From: Aidingimonas lacisalsi
GTDB lineage: Bacteria > Pseudomonadota > Gammaproteobacteria > Pseudomonadales > Halomonadaceae
Reading direction: 5' to 3'
NCBI RefSeq assembly: GCF_008079445.1
Contig: NZ_VRYH01000013.1
Location: 1 to 40,071 of the forward strand
Length of the DNA: 40,071 nucleotides
The translations under genes were made by a program, and so were the position numbers. The notes under the pieces were generated by a model that worked only from the letters and a program-made list of their open reading frames with translations, was not told the DNA's origin and did not search any database. Shown in pieces: positions 23,584-31,236 of the stretch; positions within the stretch are counted from its first letter, which is position 1; every line of letters begins with the position of its first letter.

Positions 23584-24507
23584 ATGGACCGTCTGAGCGA
23601 CATCGCCCTCTTTCTTCGCGTGATGGACCTGGGCACGATCAGCGCCGCCGCCCGCAGCCTCGATCTGTCATCGGCGGTGGCCAGCCAGCGTCTGCAGCGG
23701 TTGGAGAAAGGCCTCAACGTACGGCTGTTACATCGCACGACCCGACGCCTCCACCCCACCCCGGAGGGTCTGGCGCTGGCGGAACAGGGCCGCGACCTGG
23801 TGGAGGGACTGGAAGCACTCACCCAGGATCTACGCGGCAGCGCCGACAACGTCACCGGCACCCTGCGCGTCACCCTGCCCCACTCCTTCGGGCGCCAGTA
23901 CATTTCGCCGCTGTTGCCGGAGTTCCTTAACCGCTACCCCAGGCTGGACCTGAGTGTCAGCCTGACCGACCAGATGGTGGACCTGGTGGGCGAGGGCTAC
24001 GATCTGGGCATTCGCATCGGCGTTCTGGAAGACTCCAGCCTGGTGGCCCGACGCTTGGCCGACGACCGACGGGTACTGTGCGCCACTCCCGGCTACCTGG
24101 ACCGCTACGGCACCCCGCAACGCCCCGCCGACCTCGCTGCCCACCAATGCCTGGTGCTTTCCAGCAACCGGCAGCGGCAGGATGTCTGGCACCTCACCGA
24201 CAACCAGGGGCAAAGCGAGGCGGTACAGGTAGGCGGCCGCGTACGCAGTAATCAGGGCGAGATGCTCACCGAGGCGGTGCTCGGCGGCCTGGGTATCGCG
24301 CAGCACTCGGTGTGGCATATCCACGAATACCTGCGCAGCGACCAACTGAGAGTGGTGCTGCCGGATCACCGGCTAACGGAAACCGGCATTCACGCGGTGA
24401 TGCCCCAGCGGCGACTGGTGCCGCCCCGAGTGCGGGCGTTCGTGGCGTTCCTGGAAGAGCGGCTCGCCGAGCACCCGGTCTGGGCGTTGCGACCGGAAAA
24501 CCAGTAA
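23584..24507 (+). CDS. LysR family transcriptional regulator
   Basis: A 307-residue LysR regulator with HTH at residues 5-63 (FLRVMDLGTISAAARSLDLS, then QRLEKGLNVRLLHRTTRR). It is divergent from the MFS-AKR operon with 110 AT-rich bases between starts, which contain GATA-N7-TATC as a possible binding site. From base 24108 on, its 3' part is repeated almost identically at 27278-27714. Confidence 0.9.
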   Translation: MDRLSDIALFLRVMDLGTISAAARSLDLSSAVASQRLQRLEKGLNVRLLHRTTRRLHPTPEGLALAEQGRDLVEGLEALTQDLRGSADNVTGTLRVTLPHSFGRQYISPLLPEFLNRYPRLDLSVSLTDQMVDLVGEGYDLGIRIGVLEDSSLVARRLADDRRVLCATPGYLDRYGTPQRPADLAAHQCLVLSSNRQRQDVWHLTDNQGQSEAVQVGGRVRSNQGEMLTEAVLGGLGIAQHSVWHIHEYLRSDQLRVVLPDHRLTETGIHAVMPQRRLVPPRVRAFVAFLEERLAEHPVWALRPENQ

Positions 24508-24544
24508 GAGTCATTAGCCGAAAAAGCCCGGTTCGAGGCTGTAA
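24108..24544 (+). repeat. direct repeat, copy 1 (LysR 3' end and downstream)
   Basis: This 437-base stretch covers the last 133 codons of the LysR gene and 37 bases after its stop. It recurs in the same orientation at 27278-27714 with scattered, mostly third-position changes and no length differences seen. Confidence 0.9.
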
Positions 24545-24613
24545 GAAACGGTGGAAAACGTGTCCGGCCACATCGGCTTGTCAGAAGGCATGAGGTGTTC
24601 ACGCCTCAGCGCG

Positions 24614-24712
24614 TTATTTGTTATCAATCCGCCCCGTCAGACGCATGACGTCACCCTTGGCCGGCGTCACGACGGTGTGCGGACGATCATGCTCCCAATA
24701 TGTTCCTGCCAT
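24614..24712 (-). CDS. possible 32-residue protein
   Basis: An ATG at 24712 preceded by AGGTGAGAT opens a 32-codon frame ending RLTGRIDNK, with its TAA inside a heptamer-like AAATAAC. A hairpin (TGAGG/CCTCA) follows. The layout resembles a small cassette gene or the tail of a lost gene. It is not recognised. The rest of 24508-24771 shows nothing else. Confidence 0.25.
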   Translation of the reverse strand: MAGTYWEHDRPHTVVTPAKGDVMRLTGRIDNK

Positions 24713-24771
24713 ATCTCACCTGTGCTGCTGTGGCATAGCGGAAGTGGCAACAATGACTGTTCATACGCAAT

Positions 24772-25737
24772 CTAGTGAGTTGCTTGTCTCACTGCACCGG
24801 GTGTCTGCCCGGTTTCGCGTTTGAAGGCGCGTGCGAAAGCGGCCTGGGAGCCGTAGCCAAGGCGTTCGGCGACCTGCTCCAGTGAGATATCCTGTTCGGC
24901 GATCCACTGCGAGGCCAGGCGCATGCGCAACTGAGTGACGTAGCCGAGCGGGGATAGGCCGAGCGTGGCTCGGAATCGTTCGGCGAAAACCGAGCGTGAG
25001 CTGCCCATCGTCGCGGCCATCTCGGCCACCGTCCAGGGGTGGTCGGGAGCGCGGTGAATGGCAGCGATCACCTTGCCGAGACGTGGGTCGCGCAGTGCCT
25101 CGACCCAGCCGCCGATGTCGCTACAGCCGCACTCTACCCAGCCGCGCACGATGCTGGCGGCGACCACGTCGGCCAGGCGCGAGAGAATGCTGGCGGCACC
25201 GGCACGCTCCAGTCTCGATTCTCGCGCCATCGCCTCCAGCATGGGCAGTATTTCCGGGTAGCGCGAGAGAAGCGTGCCAACATGCATGATCGTTGGCATC
25301 ATCGAAACGAGCGGATGCATACCGCCGAGATCGAACTGCATGCAGCCGCTGAACAGGTGAACTGACTGGCGATCATCCGCGGCCGCTCCCGCACATTCGT
25401 CGACTCGGCTGAAGCCATCGCAGAGCGGAATGGCGTCGATTCGCTCGATATCCAGACTCTCTACCGTCGGTGACGAGAGGAGGTGGTGATCGCCGCCTCG
25501 CGGTAGCAGCACGGCATCGCCGGTGTCGAGGCGCAGACAGTCATCACCGACCTTGAGCGTTACCGGACCATGCGCGACGAAGTGAAATTGGGCACAGTGG
25601 TTGCCGTTATTGAAGTGGATGCCAAAGGGTGGCGTTACCTGAATGCAGCGATAGTTCAGTCCAGACAGGCGCATGCCGAGCAGCAGCTCGTTGATCCACT
25701 CGCTTGAGATGCGGTCGGGGAAAGGCGATTTTCTCAT
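24772..25737 (-). CDS. AraC family regulator with cupin_6 domain
   Basis: A 321-residue regulator. Residues about 10-190 form the cupin_6 ligand domain (AQFHFVAHGPVTL, LDTGDAVLLPRGGDHHLL). Residues about 220-318 hold the double AraC HTH (WTVAEMAATMGSSRSVFAERF, then LEQVAERLGYGSQAAFARAFK). The ATG at 25737 is preferred over the longer frame, which runs through the shared promoter and into the divergent MFS gene. It probably controls the MFS gene at 25839. Confidence 0.87.
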   Translation of the reverse strand: MRKSPFPDRISSEWINELLLGMRLSGLNYRCIQVTPPFGIHFNNGNHCAQFHFVAHGPVTLKVGDDCLRLDTGDAVLLPRGGDHHLLSSPTVESLDIERIDAIPLCDGFSRVDECAGAAADDRQSVHLFSGCMQFDLGGMHPLVSMMPTIMHVGTLLSRYPEILPMLEAMARESRLERAGAASILSRLADVVAASIVRGWVECGCSDIGGWVEALRDPRLGKVIAAIHRAPDHPWTVAEMAATMGSSRSVFAERFRATLGLSPLGYVTQLRMRLASQWIAEQDISLEQVAERLGYGSQAAFARAFKRETGQTPGAVRQATH

Positions 25738-25838
25738 TTCGGACGATCGATCAAAAAATGGAGAGTAATGGTGATAGATTAGCCGGGAACGCAACCATAG
25801 TCTAGGCGTCATTATCACTGCTAAAGGTTGCTTTCGAG

Positions 25839-27065
25839 ATGACGACGAACGACTCCCGCACCGTTTCCTCTTCGGTGCCCTCTCGCGCGGCCTGGAGCGC
25901 CGTCTTTTCTTTGACACTGGGCGTCTTCAGCCTGGTCATGGCGGAGTTTCTGCCGGCCAGCCTGTTGACGCCGATGGCTGAATCGCTGGCGATCAGCGAA
26001 AGTCAGGCGGGCCAGGCGGTAACGGTGACCGCGATTCTAGCGCTGCTCTCCGGACTGCTGGTGACATCGGCTACGCGACGCCTGGATCGTCGCCACGTGT
26101 TGCTGGGCTTCTCCGTGCTGATGATTGCATCCAGTCTGTCGGCGGCGTTCGCGCCGAATCTGGCCTGGTTGCTGGCCGGGCGCACGTTGCTGGGCATTGC
26201 GCTGGGCGGCTTCTGGGCGCTGTCCGCCGCTACGGTGATGCGTCTCGTGCCCGAACAGAGTGTGCCGAAAGCACTGTCGTTGATCTTTGCCGGCGTGCCC
26301 TTGGCCACCGTCAGCGCTGCTGCACTGGGGAGCCTGCTCGGCGATCTGATCGGCTGGCGCAACGTCTTCCTGCTCTCGGCCGCGCTCGCCGTACTGACAC
26401 TGATCTTCCAGTTCTGCACATTGCCACGGATGGAGCCGAAACGACCAACGCCGCTGCGTACGCTGGTCGTGGTGCTTAAACGTCCAGGAATAGGAATGGG
26501 TATTGTCGCTCTCATTCTGGTGTTCTGCGGTCATTTTTCATTCTTCACCTATGTGCGGCCGTATCTCGAGGCCGTATCGAGCTCGGGTATTTCCGGTATC
26601 TCATCGATGCTGCTGGCGTTCGGGATCGCGAACTTTCTCGGTACGCTGGCGGCAGGCTACCTGCTCGAGCGCAGTTTACGCTTCACGCTGGCTAGCATGC
26701 CCTTGATCATGGGCACGTTGGGCTGGCTGATGGCCACACTGGGTGGCGTTTCGATCTGGTCAGCCGGGCTGATGGTGGCGCTGTGGGGCTTCGCCTTCGG
26801 TGCGGTCCCCGTTGCCTGGTCGAACTGGGTCACGCAGGCCGTGCCCGACGAAGCCGAGAGTGCCGGTGGGCTGGTATCGTCGTCGGTACAGTTGGCGATC
26901 GCGATGGGGGCCGTCATCGGTGGTGCCGCCATCGGTGTGGGCGGGGTGCCGGCCGTCTGCGCCGCGGCGGGTGTGTTGCTGCTGGCAGGCGCCACGCTGG
27001 TGTTGTTCGGCGTACGCACTCGTGCCCCCGCGCCGGTGGCTGAAGGTGCTGCCGGCTCCCCTTGA
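25839..27065 (+). CDS. MFS efflux transporter (NepI-like, DHA1 family)
   Basis: A 408-residue 12-segment transporter. EFLPASLLTPMAESL after segment 1, TRRLDRRHVLLG in loop 2-3 and the FWALSAATVMRLVP stretch match purine ribonucleoside efflux (NepI) and related pumps. It is divergent from the AraC regulator with about 100 bases between starts. The substrate cannot be assigned. It is the intact pump of the segment enclosed by the 437-bp direct repeats. Confidence 0.85.
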   Translation: MTTNDSRTVSSSVPSRAAWSAVFSLTLGVFSLVMAEFLPASLLTPMAESLAISESQAGQAVTVTAILALLSGLLVTSATRRLDRRHVLLGFSVLMIASSLSAAFAPNLAWLLAGRTLLGIALGGFWALSAATVMRLVPEQSVPKALSLIFAGVPLATVSAAALGSLLGDLIGWRNVFLLSAALAVLTLIFQFCTLPRMEPKRPTPLRTLVVVLKRPGIGMGIVALILVFCGHFSFFTYVRPYLEAVSSSGISGISSMLLAFGIANFLGTLAAGYLLERSLRFTLASMPLIMGTLGWLMATLGGVSIWSAGLMVALWGFAFGAVPVAWSNWVTQAVPDEAESAGGLVSSSVQLAIAMGAVIGGAAIGVGGVPAVCAAAGVLLLAGATLVLFGVRTRAPAPVAEGAAGSP

Positions 27066-27120
27066 CCCTGACACTAATGTCAATGCGCCAACCTTGTCCG
27101 GGTAACGGAGGGAATCATCC

Positions 27121-27277
27121 ATGCAGACCCATGAAGCCGCCACACGTCTGGGCATCATGGTCCTGTTCGCCATCCCGCTCGGCATGGTGGCGTCATGCTC
27201 GGCCTGTGGGCGCTACTGGGTGGTATCGGTGCACCGGCACTGCAGGCTCATCTGGCGAGCCTCTCCGATGTCCGACG
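27121..27277 (+). pseudogene. broken MFS (tetracycline-pump-like) fragment
   Basis: After a good ribosome binding site (GGAGGG) the first frame reads MQTHEAATRLGIMVLFAIPL. From about 27195 the protein-like sequence moves to another frame: MLGLWALLGGIGAPALQAHL, which resembles the segment before the conserved GPALQ loop of TetA-like pumps. At 27278 it joins directly to the duplicated LysR fragment. It is a composite relic with a frameshift. Confidence 0.55.
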
Positions 27278-27714
27278 CGGCACCCCGCAACGCCCCGCCG
27301 ATCTCACCGCCCACCAATGCCTGGTGCTTTCCAGCAGCCGGCAGCGGCAGGATGTCTGGCACCTCACCGACAACCAGGGGCAAAGCGAGGCGGTACAGGT
27401 AGGTGGTCGCATACGCAGTAATCAGGGAGAGATGCTCACCGAGGCGGTACTCGGCGACTTGGGTATCGCGCAGCACTCGGTGTGGCATATCCACGAATAC
27501 CTGCGCAGCGGCCAACTGAGAGTGGTGCTGCCGGACCACCGGCTAACGGAAACCGGCATTCACGCGGTGATGCCTCAGCGGCGACTGGTGCCGCCCCGAG
27601 TGCGGGCGTTCGTGGCGTTCCTGGAAGGGCGGCTTGCCGAGCATCCAATCTGGGCATTGCGACCGGAAAACCAGTAAGAGCCATGAGCCGAAAAAGCCCG
27701 GCTCAAGGCTGTAA
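27278..27714 (+). pseudogene. duplicated 3' fragment of the LysR gene (direct repeat, copy 2)
   Basis: Codes, in frame with the MFS fragment, for the last 133 residues of a LysR effector domain (TPQRPADLTAHQCLVLSSSR onward) nearly identical to 24108-24507, then the same 3' flank to 27714. It has no HTH. The 160-codon open frame from 27195 therefore encodes a membrane-segment-to-LysR chimera, most likely non-functional. Confidence 0.85.
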
Positions 27715-27938
27715 CCAGTCACTGCCGCCGATTACCAACATGGGCGGCCTGGTCTATGGATGCGCCACAGTATCCAGATGGTCTACTGGCGACAGTACCG
27801 CAAGATACATCCTTTTCTAGATCTTCAAGCCCGGACTTATCCATGACTCCGTCAGCCTGCCATCCAAACCAGGTGAAGCACACAAGCAACAGCAATTGAG
27901 CCAGCGAGAAACCGCTAAAATCCTACCCCTGGACTCCT

Positions 27939-27983
27939 GCATAACGCCCGAATTAGGCCGCTCGCCGATAAGAGTAATCAACC
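27939..27983 (-). other. attC-like half site I
   Basis: Minus strand GCGAGCGGCCTAATTCGGGC followed by GTTATGC matches the L'-R' half of class 1-type attC sites (GCGGCTTAACTCAAGCGTTA pattern). The R'' half near the GFA stop at 27978 is not recognisable. To its left, 27715-27938 contains no convincing gene; a 41-codon frame begins at the ATG within this R' and is not recognised. Confidence 0.45.
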
Positions 27984-28388
27984 CTCTGGTGGAAATTCGG
28001 TGAATTTGGGAAGCCTCGGATCCATACAATCCCAATCCGGCGATCGACTAGTAAAAATATCCATTTGTGGTTTGTAAAGAGAAAGATCATCAAGTGATCC
28101 TGCGCCAATCCCAAGCGTCCCCGGAACTGGTCCAGGCTTTTCAAATAGCGACGACCCACAATTTGGGCAGAACCCTCGCCACCCGGGCTCTCCGTTGCTG
28201 CCAGTGCTTTGGTAGTACTTGACCTCGCCTGTGACTTCAACAGAATCCTCGGGCACAAATAACACCGCTGCATATGCGCTTCCTGTCGCCTTTTTGCAGT
28301 TAAGGCAGTGGCAATTTCCAGCCATTTTTACCTCACCGGAGCATTCGTACTTGAGCGAGCCGCAAAGACAACTCCCGGAAAATTTCAT
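27978..28388 (-). CDS. GFA family protein (CENP-V/GFA zinc fold)
   Basis: A 136-residue protein of the glutathione-dependent formaldehyde-activating enzyme family. Zinc ligands are visible: GSCLCGS near the N-terminus, NCHCLNCKK at about 38-46 and CPNCGSSLFEKPG at about 84-96. Members bind zinc and act on small adducts; most are uncharacterised. Start at 28388 has AGGAGG six bases upstream. It is one of four GFA genes in the window. Confidence 0.85.
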   Translation of the reverse strand: MKFSGSCLCGSLKYECSGEVKMAGNCHCLNCKKATGSAYAAVLFVPEDSVEVTGEVKYYQSTGSNGEPGWRGFCPNCGSSLFEKPGPVPGTLGIGAGSLDDLSLYKPQMDIFTSRSPDWDCMDPRLPKFTEFPPEG

Positions 28389-28453
28389 ATTCAACCTCCT
28401 GACTGATACGCAACATCTTGAATAGGACATCAGGCTGCCACCTGCGTTGTGTG

Positions 28454-28534
28454 GCCCAATGCCCCCAGCAGGTGCGAGTTTTTAGTGGAATCGAAGGCGT
28501 AATGGAAAAGACGTCGTGACTGTAATTGTTAACC
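28454..28534 (-). other. attC-like site J
   Basis: Minus-strand R'' is GGTTAAC (28528-28534), holding the stop of the acetyltransferase. The core with CTTTTCC and CCACTAAAAA matches attC A of the main array over some 35 bases. R' has decayed to ATTGGGC (28454-28460). The total length of 81 bp is close to the 84 bp of attC A. Confidence 0.7.
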
Positions 28535-28978
28535 ATAGCCAGCTTCGCGCACCATTTCATTTGCCAAGACCCATGTACCATTGTAGGACGTTTCAAACTC
28601 CTTGGTGACCATAAAGTCATACTTTTGATACATGACTTTTGCTGGAACGTTATTCTTTGCGACGTAAAGTGTAGCGGAAGCTCCGGTCTGGGAAATCAAG
28701 TGCTCTAGTAAGCGTTTCCCAATCCCTCTTCCGCGAGAGAGTGGGTGTACATATAGCGCTTGGATCTCATTTTCAAGGACAGCCCCATACCCGAGGATAC
28801 CGCCATCGTCATAAACGAATATCCTTGACTCCATCATTTCCCGCAAGCGCTCCTCGTCCTTTTCTAGGGGCAATAACTCGAATCTACCGTTTTCGTAACG
28901 AAACTCGTCTAGCTTTGACAACGAGTAAATCCCTGCTATTGCATCAAAGTCGCTATCCTGAAACGTTCGTATATTCAT
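28529..28978 (-). CDS. GNAT family N-acetyltransferase, cassette
   Basis: A 149-residue GNAT protein: IQALYVHPLSRGRGIGKRLL (residues about 70-89) is the acetyl-CoA binding loop and MYQKYDF the motif B end. The ATG lies three bases after R' GTTAGAC (28982-28988) and the stop is within R'' of site J. There is no ribosome binding site. The acceptor substrate is unknown. AT-rich codons contrast with the host-like genes. Confidence 0.87.
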   Translation of the reverse strand: MNIRTFQDSDFDAIAGIYSLSKLDEFRYENGRFELLPLEKDEERLREMMESRIFVYDDGGILGYGAVLENEIQALYVHPLSRGRGIGKRLLEHLISQTGASATLYVAKNNVPAKVMYQKYDFMVTKEFETSYNGTWVLANEMVREAGYG

Positions 28979-28981
28979 AAA

Positions 28982-29031
28982 GTCTAACGCCCGCCATCAC
29001 CGGTGACAAAACCGCAGAAAATGGGTTCATA
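28982..29031 (-). other. attC-like site K
   Basis: R' is GTTAGAC (28982-28988), a perfect consensus match. The other end TATGAAC holds the stop of the antitoxin relic. GCCCGCCAT near one end pairs imperfectly with ATGGGTTC at the other. About 50 bp. Confidence 0.5.
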
Positions 29032-29190
29032 GAGCCAATTTACCCTTCTTGAACTGCTTGATTTCATTGATACCGTCAAGAATCTCTGCCCCAAGGTTCC
29101 TGTCACCCATTGTTGATTGCCTCCAGTAATAAATGGCTCTGACCCCACCACTCTTTCCCGAATCCGCTGGTGCCCATCGAACCGCGGGGC
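29027..29190 (-). pseudogene. relic of a RelE/HigB-type toxin and its HTH antitoxin
   Basis: On the minus strand a toxin-like piece reads VRWAPADSGKSGGVRAIYYW (about 29190-29125), the centre of a RelE/HigB fold. It runs directly into a start with GGAGG and ATG at 29110 that gives MGDRNLGAEILDGINEIKQF and stops after 27 residues. This is the N-terminus of the HTH antitoxins normally about 100 residues long. Both genes are truncated and the downstream end is an attC-like site. Confidence 0.6.
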
Positions 29191-29263
29191 ATCACAATTT
29201 TGTTCAATACGGTGTTCAGCCGCCATTGCAGACTGCGTTCATTGCGCTTCCAGGAGAACGACG

Positions 29264-29857
29264 ATGAGCCTTTCCATGATATTGCCAATGTCGGCATTCG
29301 CTCTGGCGGCTTCCATTTCACCGGGCCCCGTGAATCTGGTGTGTCTGAGCAGTGGGACTCGCTATCCCCTCGCCAGGGGGCTGATGTTCGTGACCGGGGC
29401 CACCTTGGGGTTTGTCGCCCTATTCATCGCCATAGGGTTAGGGCTCTACTCGGTACTGGCGGTGGTGCCGGGATTGGAGGAAGCCCTGCGCTGGGCCGGT
29501 GTCGCGTTTCTTCTTTACCTTAGCGTGCGGTTGGCACGCGATAATGGCCGCCTCCCCGAAGATAACGCTCATAGGGCGCCAGGTTTCATGACCGGCGCGA
29601 TAATGCAGTGGCTCAATCCCAAGGCGTGGCTGGCTTCCGCCTCGGGCATCGGGGCCTATACCAGTGGCAACGACCTACAGCAGGTACTGCTGTTTGCGGC
29701 ACTCTATCTGCCTATCTGCTGGCTGTCATTGGGCAGTTGGGTCTATGCCGGCGCCTTCCTGCGCCGCTACATCCAGCGCCCCACGGTGCTGATAACGGTC
29801 AATCGAAGTCTGGCTGTCTTGCTCGCCGCCAGTTGTCTGTACCTGCTGATTGAGTAG
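29264..29857 (+). CDS. LysE family amino-acid exporter
   Basis: A 197-residue membrane protein with about five to six segments. SPGPVNLVCLSSGTR in the first part and the QWLNPKAWLAS segment are LysE/RhtB signatures. It exports an amino acid or analogue. The ATG at 29264 has CAGGAG upstream. The last 132 bases overlap, tail to tail, the 3' end of the AraC gene on the opposite strand. Confidence 0.87.
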   Translation: MSLSMILPMSAFALAASISPGPVNLVCLSSGTRYPLARGLMFVTGATLGFVALFIAIGLGLYSVLAVVPGLEEALRWAGVAFLLYLSVRLARDNGRLPEDNAHRAPGFMTGAIMQWLNPKAWLASASGIGAYTSGNDLQQVLLFAALYLPICWLSLGSWVYAGAFLRRYIQRPTVLITVNRSLAVLLAASCLYLLIE

Positions 29858-30676
29858 GGTCCGTCGATACTGGTCCGGTGTGGCAGCCACCAGGCGCTTG
29901 AAGGTGCGCTGGAAATGCGGCTGATCGGTAAAACCGACATTCAATGCGGTTTCGGCAATGGGCGTGCCCTGTTTCAATTCGCGCTGCCCCAGTTGAATCC
30001 GGCGGTTTATCAAGTAGGCATGAGGGGTCAGGCCGAAGTGCTGCTTGAAGACACGGATGAGATGGCCGGGACTGTAGCCTGAGCGATTGCACAGCGTGTC
30101 CAGGGAAATTTCCTGTGTTGCGTGCTCGTCCAGGTAAGCCGCCAGTGCCTGCAGGATGTCCGGTGCCCTGGGCAGCGGCTGCGCCGGCTGGCCGGCCAGT
30201 TCATGCATCAGGGCGGAGAGGTATTCGACCACGACCGTCTGCTTGTCCAGCAGATCCCGCTGCGGGTCCAGTAAACAAGCCGCCATCCGGCAATATCCCT
30301 CATACCAGGTGGGATCGTTGATGACGGCCGTCGAAATGTCCTGCCAGCGAGGCGTCGTCAGCAGCCCGGCCGCGTAACGCAAGTCAGTCAGCCAGCCGGT
30401 ATCGACATACAGCATCAGGTAGGCCCAGGGCTGATTGTCGATGGGGTTGCAGGCGTGCACCCACTCCGGATTCATCAATACCAGGTTGCCGGCACTGATC
30501 CGGTACTGGTCGTTACGGTAGCGGAAGGTGCTTTCACCTTCGGTGATGGCGCCCAGAGACCAATGCGTATGGCTGTGTGGCGCATAGCAGACCGTTCGAC
30601 CGTCATCGACCTTGCGCAGCTCCACGTGGGGCATGCGTGAATCGCGCCAGAATAGCGGGTTATTCGGTTGCGGCAT
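29726..30676 (-). CDS. AraC family transcriptional regulator
   Basis: A 316-residue regulator: an AraC_binding cupin in the N-terminal half (CYAPHSHTHWSLGAITEGES, then NLVLMNPEWVHACNP) and a double HTH at about 190-280 (ISLDTLCNRSGYSPGHLIRVF, then IAETALNVGFTDQPHFQRTFK). The last 35-40 residues after the HTH lie over the LysE 3' end and are of low complexity. Regulators of this type often control a neighbouring LysE exporter. The start is placed at 30676; the longer frame to 30778 lacks support. Confidence 0.85.
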   Translation of the reverse strand: MPQPNNPLFWRDSRMPHVELRKVDDGRTVCYAPHSHTHWSLGAITEGESTFRYRNDQYRISAGNLVLMNPEWVHACNPIDNQPWAYLMLYVDTGWLTDLRYAAGLLTTPRWQDISTAVINDPTWYEGYCRMAACLLDPQRDLLDKQTVVVEYLSALMHELAGQPAQPLPRAPDILQALAAYLDEHATQEISLDTLCNRSGYSPGHLIRVFKQHFGLTPHAYLINRRIQLGQRELKQGTPIAETALNVGFTDQPHFQRTFKRLVAATPDQYRRTLLNQQVQTTGGEQDSQTSIDRYQHRGALDVAAQEGAGIDPTAQ

Positions 30677-30756
30677 GGCCTGATGATCTCTTTCGTTAGC
30701 GCCCGTTCCTCGGGGCCGGCTACAGCGGATTATTATGCCGGATATCAATCCGAGTA

Positions 30757-31227
30757 TTACAGATCCTTGTGCATGCACACGAAATGCGGTTCAAAACCGT
30801 GTTTCTCCCATACAGCGCGGGACCGCGGGTCATTCCATACCACACCTAACTCGACGCGTCTTACGCCCTGAGCCCGAGCATAGCCTTCTACGTACTCCAT
30901 CAGCAATCGACTCACGCCGTGTTGCCTGAATGCCGGTGCCACATCGAGATCATGTACATATAGATACTCTCTCGGAACAAAGAGCGTCGACTCGCTCTGG
31001 AACGCGCAAGTGACATAGCCCGCCAACTGAGATTCGGTATGTGCGACCCAGCCGAATCGGCGCCGCGCCTCGAACTCCCTGGCTAGTTCATCAGTGAGTT
31101 CTTCAGCAGTGACGGCCGGTACATAGATACTTTCCGTCTCGGCCACCTCCGCGGTGCAGCCAAGCCACAACGCCGCGATGGATTCGGCGTCATCAGGAAC
31201 AATCTTGCGCACCGACAACTCAGTCAT
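30757..31227 (-). CDS. GNAT family N-acetyltransferase
   Basis: A 156-residue GNAT protein with VHDLDVAPAFRQHGVSRLLM (about residues 90-109) as acetyl-CoA loop and WEKHGFEPHFV as motif B. The glycine-rich loop is QHGVS, a weaker form of Q/RxxGxG/A. It begins 9 bases after the stop of the FAD monooxygenase, so the two are an operon. The substrate may be the oxidised product or an unrelated amine; no direct evidence. Confidence 0.85.
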   Translation of the reverse strand: MTELSVRKIVPDDAESIAALWLGCTAEVAETESIYVPAVTAEELTDELAREFEARRRFGWVAHTESQLAGYVTCAFQSESTLFVPREYLYVHDLDVAPAFRQHGVSRLLMEYVEGYARAQGVRRVELGVVWNDPRSRAVWEKHGFEPHFVCMHKDL

Positions 31228-31236
31228 GGCTTCCCT

